From Neodontobutis hainanensis (lineage: Eukaryota > Chordata > Actinopteri > Gobiiformes > Odontobutidae): 64,000 nt of DNA. Under the pieces are notes generated by a model. The model searched no databases. It had not been told where the DNA came from and was given only the letters and a program-made list of their open reading frames with translations. This document shows positions 33,820-43,414 of this stretch, in pieces (within the stretch, counting starts at the first letter, position 1; every line of letters starts with the position of its first letter). The stretch lies in contig JALDNG010000742.1 of assembly GCA_024349245.1 (NCBI GenBank), forward strand, positions 26,736 to 90,735, read 5' to 3'. The translations under genes and the position numbers were made by a program.

Positions 33820-35365
33820 CAGTCCTTGGACCCAACCCAGCCTGCATATGGGTCACTGTCTGGGTCACTTTCTCAAGCTCACTTGGAGTTTTTTCACACT
33901 GCTTTGGTAGCAAATAGAAAGACACCTCGAGTGCCTTGATTTTTGGCTGGGATAACATTTGTTGCTGAAAGCGATTCTTTCCCGGCCTTTAGTAAAAATG
34001 CCTGGAAATGTTCTATGGTGAAAAGCTTTTGATTAAAAATTTAAATACAAGTTTAAGGTTTTTTTTTTTATTAGGTAGGCAAATTTCGACTGGAGTGTTG
34101 CAGTACAGGTGGTTGGGGAAAAACATGCAGTCAGCTTGTTAGGAGATTCCTGAGACCAGTTTATACTGGTTTTAAGCCAGGTCCGTGTGTAAACATATTT
34201 AAAATGTTTTTAGAAGAAATTAGCATCTGTGGTGAGGGATAGAATTCTGAACAGACAATGAAAAAAACTATTTACAACATAGCCGTAAGAACTTACATTA
34301 AAACCTATAAATTAAGAATTTTACTAACTTGAATTTGCTAACTGTATACTAATTTGCTCATTAAATAAACATACAATGTGAGGTACATTCATTAATGTAT
34401 TCAAACCAGGCTCTGACATTACCTACAAGTAGCAGAGTGGTTGTCATTTGCCAAAACCATCTTAATTTGTAATAGTTTGTGGATAATGCCAATTTCTCCA
34501 ATGAAAATGTATTATGACCATGCCTCCAGTAGCCCCCATTCTGTACTTTAGGACATTCTGTTTACAAACTTTTAAATGGTCTATATCAAATTGGTTTAAC
34601 ATATGACACTTTAATGCCTGCAGTTTGATCTGTGAAAAGAAAGCAGTACTACACTAACAGAAAAAGCTGAAAGTTTATGCTAGTAAACTAGCTTTGGTTT
34701 TTGGCCTCTTCTCCCGGCTGTATTGGGGACCAGCACATTAGCCCAAACCGCGATCCTATCCCAGTGGAAATGCGCTAAAAAATTAAACACACCGCAGGCA
34801 TATGCCATATTAGTTCTTACCTTGTCATTTCCATTTGAAGCGATGGTCCAGTAGAATGGTCCCTCCTATCCAGCGATAAAACATTTAGTATGGTCAGACT
34901 TCAAAATAATGCGTAAAGCACAAGTGTGTACTACACCTTGCCTTAGCTTCAACGCCGCTGTACTTGGCTGTCTTTCAGTCAATAAATCCAGCAAACGCCT
35001 GGCTGACTGGACAATTTCAACTTGGTTATTCTGAAATAACAAAAATGTTTATCGCTACTATATGTGACAGACCTTCAGTAGAAATACAACAGAACAGGAG
35101 TAAAACAGTATCTAACTTAGCACCCTTGGCGCATCAGTTGCAGGTCCCGCCATGTTTGTTGTAGGTTATTACCATGGTCATCCTCCATAGCTGCTATTGT
35201 CCCCTAGTGATTACTTAACTACTAGTCTCTTTAGTGTGCTTGAGCTTTAAAACATTTATTAGAAGTAACATATGTTTTTTAAAAAACGTCAGATATTGCA
35301 TGCTAGCCTATATAAACTTTGATATCGAAAGATGAACTTACTGCAGTGTTGCTGCTGGCCGCCAT
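29992..35365 (-). pseudogene. HECT-domain E3 ubiquitin ligase of the fish G2E3-like family, multi-exon, damaged
   Basis: Likely exons (5' to 3') are 35365-35342 (MAASSNTA), 35030-34937, 34866-34821, 33970-33822 (VTQTVTHMQAGLG), 33684-33609, 33475-33256, 33217-33189, 33056-32981, 32768-32683, 32543-32348, 32281-32192, 32010-31778, 31513-31385, 31277-31138, 30400-30286 and 30207-29992. Most junctions from 33684 on have GT/AG borders and matching phase. 33056-32981 encodes a UBZ-like finger (IKQHASTCGE) in which CPVF replaces the usual CPVC. The HECT domain holds RLFDGEPSHF, GRMMGHFFLHGG and the catalytic Cys in TASTCFEIL (codon 30095-30097). Breaks are a TAA at 33387-33389, an extra T near 32395, a frame change near 30070, a phase mismatch before 32281, and a missing segment between 31138 and 30400. 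In this family the protein transfers ubiquitin to substrates. This copy is probably a pseudogene, or partly mis-sequenced. Confidence 0.75.
33770..33819. repeat. (TA)n microsatellite abutting a HECT-gene exon
   Basis: About 23 TA units follow directly after the end of the exon at 33970-33822 (reading minus). No GT donor is visible between exon and array. Confidence 0.9.
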
Positions 35366-35480
35366 TGTTCAACTGGCTTGCGCGCTGTATTGCTGTGTTT
35401 ACCAACGTGACCAGGTCATCGCTGCGTGATTGGCTGAGGATAGATCGACTCACACAATATCGATTGCAATTCCTCGGTAC
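35366..35480 (-). promoter_or_regulatory. Putative promoter region of the HECT-like gene
   Basis: The sequence just upstream of the first ATG is less AT-rich than its surroundings. It has a CCAAT box on the gene strand (cagccaatcacgc, about 35426-35438) some 65 bases upstream of the ATG. No TATA box is obvious. Confidence 0.35.
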
Positions 35481-35772
35481 TCCGGATGTTCCATGAACTT
35501 CTTTTACTGCGTATTTTACACTGTGAATTTCGACGGTTGAAGTTGAGTGGTCGAAAACATATCTATTTAATATTTACACGGCGAATTTTTTATTTTGAAT
35601 TTTGAAACTTTGGATAATATCTATTGAAATTTCTACCTTTGAAATTCAGTCACTAAAATTCAAAGACAAAAATATTCAAACATATGTTTTCAGTGATAAA
35701 AATCAGAGTTAGAAATTCACAGGTATTTAAAATTCAAAGTCTGATGACACAAATAATCTTCCATATGTTTGC
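35481..35772. other. AT-rich stretch, no gene seen
   Basis: Several short gaattt/aaattc motifs recur in both orientations between 35520 and 35740. They may be remains of a small inverted-repeat element, but no clear ends could be set. Confidence 0.3.
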
Positions 35773-36626
35773 GTCTGCTTTGCTTCTCCTTGCAAGGATT
35801 AAAACCTGGCCATTGCTTGTTAAATTATAATCTGTCTCCGTGTCTCTCTGGATAAATATAAGGACATAGAAAATTCTTATAACACATCTCCTTTGTCTTT
35901 TTAACATTAAAAAAAGGAAGTGGTCACACCAGTTCTTTAAATGGTGGATCTCATGCATGTACCACAGAGGACCAGTCCTCTTTATACAGTAGGCTTAAGA
36001 TCACTGTATCGTCAGAGAACTTAATGATGGGATTGTTGCACAGACGGCTCCTGCATTCATTTGTGTAGAGTGAAAAAAGGAAAGGAGAACTCACACATTC
36101 CTGTGGGACACCTGTGTTAGAGTATTTGACCGTAGAGAGAACACCATTTACTTTTACTTGCTGTTGTTAAGAAAAAATAAAACCATTGAATAATAAAATG
36201 ATTAACATGCAAATCAGTCAATTTCTGGACCAGTAGCTGTGGTTGTACTGCCGAATAAAAGTCAACACATAAGTGTTTTATATGTGTTTGTAAATGAGCA
36301 AGTTGCAGGGGATCTTTAGCATGTTCACAATGTATGTAACTATGTGTGTAACCTACAGTATGTAGGGTTAATAGTTGGACAACAAAAGCAACTCCACTGG
36401 GGAGGGTCCAAGTTCTCAAAGTCACTGAGCTCATAGCTCTCAGTGTCATTAGAAGTAGAGAGCTGGATCCTGCTGGGATTCTTATTAGCAATGCACTGGA
36501 TCTATTGACAATTATAACACAGAATATATTGCTTTCATTAGCAACGTTTACCAGGTTTATTACTAGTTTAGAGTCTACTTCAACTTTCTGGGTTAAAGCT
36601 GGGTTATTATTATTATTATTATAAAA
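35773..36626. repeat. Duplicated block C' with LINE remnant (partner 22547-23640)
   Basis: Near identical to block C, except for an internal deletion of about 250 bases after acaatgtatgtaac. It contains the same minus-strand LINE catalytic relic (FSDDTVILSLL). Confidence 0.9.
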
Positions 36627-36724
36627 TAATATGAAAGTTTACAAAAATACATTCCTAAATACTCAAGTAAAAAGTCCATTCATAAAATCCACAAGACCAT
36701 AGGCCGATGTCAAAGCAAGAGTTA

Positions 36725-36806
36725 TTCCTGGTCATTTGAATCATCTTGTTCAGAGTCTGACACAGTTTCTTCCTCTACAGCATTACTTGGGTCTTCGTCC
36801 TCACCT
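36725..36806 (-). pseudogene. Acidic C-terminal coding scrap, unrecognised
   Basis: Between blocks C' and A' the minus strand encodes EDEDPSNAVEEETVSDSEQD followed by DSNDQE and a stop. The acidic composition is typical of protein tails. The upstream exon is not visible, because block A' begins at this point. It may be a truncated transposase tail or a host exon. Confidence 0.3.
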
Positions 36807-36969
36807 TTGTGTTTTTGAATAGGTCAGGTGTATAATTAAGATAAGTTGTGTTTAGCTCATTTTAATTTTCAGATTTAGTACATAAGCCTTTGACACGTTG
36901 TTTCAGGTGGGGAGAATGCAGTCGGTGAGAGCTCTACGTCGGTGAGAGTAGAAATTGTGAGGCGAGAAC

Positions 36970-37580
36970 ATGAGCGCCAAGCCGTTGTGCCGTCTGCTGC
37001 AGACTCTGACTCCAGGGGAGAACATTTACTTTCTGACAAGTAAGTCTTAGTTATATTGAGTCTATGCTTGTCATTTGAAATGTGCTATATAAATAAACTG
37101 TATTATTCTTGTTATTGTTATGAAATAAGGGAGAGTGAGGATAGCAGCCAGAGTGAAGGTGCCAGTGGAGCTGAGGGTTTTTCCGGCCGTGCTGCTGTTT
37201 CAGTTTCTAACACAGGAGGACGGAGAGGAGTCAGGTTTGGGAGAAGAGAAATGTGGGTGAGAGGCAGAGGCCCAGGGAGAGGCCGAGGAAGAGATTATAG
37301 CTACGGGCCAATCACTGAAGATGAGGACTGGAAGTTCATCAGGAGTGGATAAAGCCTTTTGATGAACTCACTGGCACACTCAATTTTTGGAACCTTGTTA
37401 CAAATAAAGACTAACCGTTATGCTCATCGGGTTTTATCCTCAAAACAGCTGAAGCCACAGTCCAGGTTTTATAAGCGGTACATTGTATGTGTATCTGAAA
37501 TGAAGGCTTTCCTGGCTTTGCATCTGTCTATGGGGCTTGTCGAGAAGCCCGAGACTGAAGATTATTGCACACAACAATGA
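36970..37580 (+). pseudogene. piggyBac-like transposase N-terminal fragment (copy 2)
   Basis: The structure is the same as at 1207-1820. A leader exon from 36970 has a gtaagt donor near 37040. An RG-rich exon is in better frame here (RFGRREMWVRGRGPGRGRGR then DEDWKFIRSG). The transposase-like part 37359-37580 has TNRYAHRVLSSK and MKAFLALHLSMGLVEKPE. The stop at 37350 still separates the parts, and the catalytic domain is absent. Two near-identical truncated copies mean the truncation happened before duplication. Confidence 0.6.
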
Positions 37581-38238
37581 TTGTGTTTGTGCCCCTGGGC
37601 CAATGAAGGACTCAGAGCTGGAGCCTGGCCCGGTAAGACCTCCAGCACCAGGCTGCACCGCCTCTGCTACTCTCCCCAGCCTCTGGCCTCTCAGTCCGGG
37701 CTACACGGGCCCGGTACAGCCCCTGGTTCTCCTTAAAAAAAAAAAACATTACATTTTCTTCCCATGGCACCCCATGCACATGTAACTCCTTCTAGGAACG
37801 AGGAGGTCAAGCCGTAACCTGGCCCTGGGCTCAACACTGTGGGTTTTTATTTTATTTTAGCCAAAAAAGCTTGAATCAAACACTGACTTTTACTCCATCC
37901 AAGAGGGTCAATAGACGGCTGTGCATTGCAACAACGCACCATCAGTAGTCCTTTTAACAAACCTGTTGACTCTTTTAGCCAAACTAACCTCGTTTGCCTC
38001 TTAACATTTGTTCTAGTGAAAAGACTGGACAAAACTAATGTGTGAAGAGAACTCCTTTCCCTCTGTCTCTGGTGGGACTGCTCTGTGCTCCGCTATGTCA
38101 GTTCTAGACTCTGAAGGGTTACCGATGATAAAGCCTGCCTCTAAGGCTCTGATCAGAGAGAGAGAGAAAAGAGACAAAACGCTGGTTCCGTGGTTTCTCT
38201 TTCTCAAAGCTTTATTTTTGGGATAACACAGTTTATAC

Positions 38239-38996
38239 ACAGGTGCTGGTCACATAATTTAGAAAAATCTTAAAAAGTTGGTTTATTTTACTAATTCCAT
38301 TAAAAAGTGGAACTTGTATATTATTCATTACACACAGACTGATATATTTCAAAGTGTATTAATTTAAATGTTGATGATTATAATAAAATCCCAAATTCAG
38401 TATCTCAGAAAATTTGAATATTACTTATGACCAATACAAAGGAAAGATGTTTAGAAATCTTGGCCAACTGAAAAGTATGAACATGAAAAGTATGATCATG
38501 TATAGCACTCAATACTTAGTTAGGGCTCTTTTTGCCTGAATTACTGCAGCAATGCGGCGTGGCATGGAGTCGATCAGTCTGTGGCACTGTTTAGGTTGCT
38601 CTGATAGTGGCCTTCAGCTCTTCTGCATATTGCCTCATCCTTTTCACAATACCCTTCTCTCTGGGGTTAAGGTGAGGCGAGTTTGCTGGCCAAGTTAGAA
38701 CAGGGATACCATGGTCCTTAAACCAGGTACTGGTTGCTTTGGCACTTGGTGCAGGTGCCGAGAAATCTGCATCTCAAAAAGTTGGTCAGCAGCCAGAAGC
38801 ATGAAGTGCTCTAAAACCTCCTGGAATACGGCTGCGTTGACCTTGTACCTCAGAAAACACAGTGGACCAACACCAGCAGATGACATGGCTCCAAAGCATC
38901 ACTGACTGTGGAAACTTTACACTGGACCTCAAGCAACGTGGATTGTGTGTCTCTCCTCTCTTCCTCCAGACTCTGGGACCCTGATTTCCAAAGGAA
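38239..38996 (-). mobile_element. Tc1 element, truncated copy
   Basis: The left inverted repeat and the C-terminal half of the transposase (ending AVIQAKRALTKY) are present and match the copy at 2604-3850. The rest, including the right inverted repeat, is missing. The break coincides with the MITE boundary. Confidence 0.85.
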
Positions 38997-39000
38997 ATTA

Positions 39001-39510
39001 CGGTGGCGAGACAGCTCAACACGCTGCAAATGAAGAAAGCACCAGCAAATAAAGAAAACATCTTCATCAGTTTCACAACACGCGCTGCAAATCCTTACAA
39101 CACATGCAAATACAAAAGCGCTGCAAATAACACAGACCACAACGGAAATGTTTTAAGGGGACTCATTTGAGTGACAAACAATATATTTAGGCCAACAATA
39201 TCCAAACGACAAAGCAATTATACGATCATGATCTAAAAGTAAAAAAAAAAAACTCACCTTTCAGGTCAGTGACAACAACACTGACAACAACGCAACAGGC
39301 GAGCAAACAATAAACAGGTCCCATTAGGGGTTCGTCACTCGAAGGAGTCCCCTTAAAACATTTCCGTTGTGGTCTGTGTAATTTCCAACGCGTTTTTGAA
39401 TTTGCATGTGTTGTGAAATTTTGCAGCGCGTGTTGTCAAACTGATGAAGATGTTTTCTTTATTTGCTGGTGCTTTCTTCATTTGCAGCGTGTTGAGCTGT
39501 CTCGCCACCG
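39001..39510. mobile_element. MITE with long terminal inverted repeats, TA-flanked
   Basis: The left arm (about 39001-39172) begins cggtggcgagacagctcaac. The right arm (about 39336-39510) is its inverse, ending ctcgccaccg. Arms of about 170 bases match closely. TA flanks both ends. The central 160 bases have no gene. Tc1-derived sequence abuts it on the left and an LTR fragment on the right. Confidence 0.9.
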
Positions 39511-39512
39511 TA

Positions 39513-39665
39513 TTTAGGTGATGGGCTCGGTGGTCCTGTTTTAACGGTTTGTTATTTTACTTTAAATCCTCTGTTTAATTAATAAATTGTTGATATGTGT
39601 TGCCTTACACTTTGTGTGGTTTGACTTTATGTTCAGGTCCCATTTGTTTAGCGGGGATCGTAACA
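39513..39665 (+). mobile_element. Partial LTR, same family as 5678-6252
   Basis: The fragment aligns with 5907-6252 but has an internal deletion of about 190 bases after gttattttactttaaa. It ends at the same terminus, gggatcgtaaca. The next five bases are gactc, equal to the five bases before the LTR at 5678. Confidence 0.85.
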
Positions 39666-40031
39666 GACTCGCAAGTCATGCACAAAACTAAAATCCCAGT
39701 CATGTGTCAGCTTGGCTCCCACAGTTTTCAGATTTGTAACTCACTTTCTTTAGTGACTCGTACTTGCAGTTCAACTAAAGGTAGACAAGACATTTATTTT
39801 TGATTAGCCCAATATCACAAAAACAGCCGCCTTAAAGGGCTAAACAGACTGCACTAGACAACATCCCCTGTCCTTAGGCGCTCCATCAGGGTGAGGAAAA
39901 ACTCCTAAAGAAAAACCCAGCCGGAAAACAGAGAAACCTCAGGAGACCCACAGAAGGAGGGATCCACTCCCAGGACGGACAGGCCGTGCAAGAATGTGTC
40001 CAGGACAGTTAAAAAATATATATATTTAAAA

Positions 40032-40036
<5 letters not shown>
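39666..40036. repeat. Repeat flank and a dispersed fish repeat
   Basis: The first 18 bases (gactcgcaagtcatgcac) continue the GGACTT repeat as at 113-130. From about 39800, a segment with gaggaaaaactcctaaag and ggagggatccactcccagg resembles a sequence dispersed in many fish genomes. I do not know its class. Confidence 0.5.
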
Positions 40037-40077
<41 letters not shown>

Positions 40078-40211
40078 CTCTGTGTGAGTGTGTGTGTGTG
40101 TGCGTGTGTGTGTGTGTCAGTGCGCACGTGTGTGTGTGTGTGCGCATGTGTGTGCGTGTGTGTGTGTGCGTGTGTGTGTGTGCGCGTGTGTGTGTGTGTG
40201 TGTTTGTGTGT

Positions 40212-40278
<67 letters not shown>

Positions 40279-40331
40279 TGTGTGTGTGTGTCAGTGCGCA
40301 CGTGTGTGTGTGTGCGCGCATGTGTGTGTGT

Positions 40332-40374
<43 letters not shown>

Positions 40375-40379
40375 TGTGT

Positions 40380-40415
<36 letters not shown>
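40037..40415. repeat. (GT)n microsatellite, about 380 bp, with internal longer repeat
   Basis: GT dinucleotides are interrupted by GC, TC and TT steps. The interruption pattern cagtgcgcacgtg occurs near 40117 and again near 40291, which shows a longer unit of about 173 bases inside the array. Long open frames of Cys-Val or Thr-His repeats across it are artefacts of the dinucleotide. Confidence 0.95.
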
Positions 40416-40417
<2 letters not shown>

Positions 40418-40668
40418 GGTGGATGGGACCTCAGCCAACATCAAGGTAGATGAAAGATGAGCTGGGGTCTTCGTACTGGAGCAGAGTCCGGGATGGGGGT
40501 ACACATCACCCAGCAGATGAGAGGACGAAAGGGGATATGTGAGATAATGTCTGCAAAGTGTGAGGCTGGTGGATAGTGATGCCTTGTATAACATAAGAGA
40601 ATGTTTGTTGGTTTGTTTGTGTTATGTACATTTAAAACAATAAAAACACTTTGAAATAACAAAAATAG

Positions 40669-41232
40669 GATCGGTACCAGATAGAGGAGCTGATTCAGAG
40701 ACTTGACCGTGACAGGACAGGGTTGGTACAGGTGAGTCATATTTAATTGACTTATAGAGACGTCAGTGACATGTTACAGCTGTAATCAATGTGACTTTTC
40801 TTTCTGTGAGGGACTAGCACACACAAGAAAACAGATAATAATGGACGCCATCTGAAGAAGGTGGAATCCCGGCAGAAGAAGGAAAAGTTTAAAAGCGACT
40901 GTATCCTTAAAACCTTTCAGAGCGCCGTGGAGGCAGTCCCGCCACATGGCTCTGTCATGTCCCACTGCAGCTGCTACCTCAGTAATGACCACATCCACCT
41001 CCCCATGTTAGGAAGCAGCACACATTACAGATGCCATGAGGTCCAGCCTAACCTGCTGGAGGATTGGTCCCTCTCCACTCGAGCAAAGTCCATCTCTGCC
41101 CAGGGTGTTCGCTCGGATCCTGAGATGAGCCGTACTTCTGATCGGACCAGGTCTAGGCCATGTTTGAACCCCAAACCTCCAGAGGTCAAACCCAAAAGCA
41201 AGAAAGTCATAAAGGAAAAAAAAACTGGATAA
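40669..41232 (+). CDS. Unrecognised gene, last two exons
   Basis: The exon 40669-40731 encodes DRYQIEELIQRLDRDRTGLVQ minus its last residue and ends at gtgagt. The exon 40828-41232 begins after cacaag, is in the same phase, and encodes KTDNNGRHLKKVESRQKKEK, a Cys/His-containing middle (SHCSCYLSNDHIHLPM) and a basic Lys/Pro-rich tail ending at TAA 41230-41232. The frame is intact through both exons, unlike most of the window, so this may be part of a living host gene whose 5' exons lie further left or were lost. The first exon has a helix-loop look (LIQRLDRDRTG) reminiscent of an EF-hand but too short to call. I do not recognise the family. Confidence 0.45.
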
Positions 41233-42775
41233 AGACTCAAAGAAACACAATCTATTAAATTGTTTATTTTTTTTTTTGTTATCTTGCATTACAGTTGCTA
41301 CAGTTATTTAATGCTGGCAACAGTGTGTAAAAAGAAACAGGAAATTATTTTCTCCTCATTTTGAACTGGTGGACTTACTCTTTACTGTTTAAAAAAGTAT
41401 CTCAAGCAAGACATTTTGTCACTTTGTTTCATTGTATTTTTATATTTAAGGCAAAAATGTCTGTGAAGCACATAATTACCCATAAAACATATTCAGTTTT
41501 TGTCTTGTTAAAGAATGAACTTGTGTAGCCTTAAATGTGTATTTGTTTCGTCCAACAATTCTTATTGAAGTCTTGACCTCTGTGCCAGTTTTGCTTTGTT
41601 GTTGTTTCCACTATCTCACAATTTCTTGTAATAGCTTTTTCTAGCAGTATTCATCATTGCTCAATCATTGTTTTTGAAATAATCTTCTTTGAGCAGAAAG
41701 GTTTGTGTGGTTCTGTCAGTGGTGTTCACGGTTTAAGCCACATAAATAATCTAATCAATGATGTCTTATAGCTCGGTAACATTTAAATATATTTAAGTAG
41801 CGAGACAATGTTTACTAAAAGACCTAAACAGAAATGATTTTATAAATAAGTACAAAATGATTGTACTTGTAAAATAATGTCATTTATTTAATAAATACAA
41901 TATTCAGTTTGGTTTTCAAGTCATTCTTGCTTCATCTCTTCATCAAAGGCCATTTGTGCTGTTGTATCATCTGGAGTCACTGATGCACTGTTTGTTAGTC
42001 TTGATGTGAAGAAGAGTGGGCTTCTTCCACTGGCTTCACGGGACCCTTCCCAGTGCTGCAGCCTTCCTTTGCAATGACAACAAAACATTTATTAGTGGAT
42101 AGCCTTTTGCTGCAGGAGCACAAGAGAAAAATACAATATAGTTTTTTTCTTACCACAACAGTTTCTGAGGATCTGGGTTCTTCCGGCTTTAGCAGACAAG
42201 GATGTCATCAGAAGAATGCATGTTTAGGTTTCCTACAGAAAAGAAGAGGCATGTCTGTTCAAACTGTTACTTCAGTGCAACAGCTGAGATACTAGATTAG
42301 AGGTAGAAGGACTTCTCACTTGTGTTGGGGCTCAGGACTCTGCTGGCTTTTATCCTCTTCTCCTGAACTGGATCATGTGGGGGACAGGTCACACTCTGGC
42401 AGGATTAGACTTCTTCTCGGTTTCTGGATGCTAAAAGTGCAGATATTATTGTCAAAAATATTTTTATATGAATTAAACAGTTAGTTATTATTTACAGATC
42501 AAGACTTACCGGGACAGGTTACACCTGTGAGGCCAGCAGCCATCTCTGAAGAAAAATAAAACCACAGAAATAATTCATTAGACAGTATAAAATATAACAA
42601 TGTGACTATATCCAGCGCTGTTCATTTTACTGGATACCTTTCTTTTATCCGTCACAGACTTTTATGTGAAAAGAAGACAAATCTGGAGTGAGACGTCCGT
42701 CAAAAGAAATAAATAACATTGTTGATAGAAATCTAAAGACATTTCTTACCTTTGGCTTTAAAAACATAAAGAGAA
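41233..42775. other. Probable 3' untranslated region and unresolved minus-strand scraps
   Basis: AT-rich sequence follows the stop at 41232, with aataaa at about 41889. Between 41930 and 42540 the minus strand has three exon-like pieces bordered by AG/GT. One reads SREASGRSPLFFTSRL then TPDDTTAQMAFDEEMKQE and a stop at about 41930. The others contain stops, so I do not call a gene. Confidence 0.35.
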
Positions 42776-42845
42776 GAGCTGGGGATTGCACCAGCCACCC
42801 TTCAGTTAGTGGACCATCTGCTCTAGCTCCTGACACTGCTGCCTC
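42776..42845 (-). mobile_element. tRNA-derived SINE head (1)
   Basis: Minus-strand reading gives aggagctagagcagatggtc and gctggtgcaatcccc, which match an A-box/B-box spaced tRNA-like head. The body is not clearly visible. Confidence 0.5.
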
Positions 42846-43084
42846 TAAAACTTAGAACTTAACTTACACAACATGAGAGGGACATGTTGTGATCTTTGAC
42901 AGATCACCCACTCTACCCCTGAACCATTGCTACACTTCTCACTACACTATTTACTTTGGACTAAGAGTTCTTTCTAAATATGTTCTCCACAGTTTAAGTG
43001 GAGTCAAGAGAACTCTTCTGGAAAGAACTGTCTCGGTCTTTACCCACTTGTGTAGCATTACAATACTTCCTGACATAATCATTT

Positions 43085-43155
43085 ATCATGAACGGAGAAG
43101 TGGGCATCGCACCATCAACCCTCCAGTTGGTGGACAACCCCTTTACTCATGACCT
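43085..43155 (-). mobile_element. tRNA-derived SINE head (2)
   Basis: Minus-strand reading gives gtccaccaactggagggttg and atggtgcgatgcccac. It aligns with the head at 42776 and is more decayed. Confidence 0.45.
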
Positions 43156-43414
43156 GCCTTATACCGTACCAGTTCTCCCAGTGTGGGACGAATGAAGTCT
43201 ATATTTATTTAAACTTTTAAACAAGTGCAAGGCGTGTTTTGGAGAAAATCCTGGGAAAAGATTTTCCCAGAATTTTTTAACTTTTAGACGATTAACTCGT
43301 CTAGATTAACTGTATTGTTTTTAATTATTATTTTTAATGTTAATTTGATGAAATACTACATCACTTTCCTTGCTTTAGCTTCTATTTTGTTTAGTTTTTT
43401 CTGGTTGTTTGTTT

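Larger units (their letters stand above)
36805..38996. repeat. Duplicated block A' (partner 1046-3363)
   Basis: The block runs from acctttgtgtttttgaatagg to the middle of the Tc1 element. It ends at ccaaaggaaat, where the MITE and its TA begin. It lacks the segment of about 125 bases present at 2325-2450. Confidence 0.9.

Noticed and set aside
39905..40594. Open frames of 70-229 codons on both strands across the GT array
   Set aside because: They are Cys-Val or Thr-His runs dictated by the dinucleotide, with no start context or domain.
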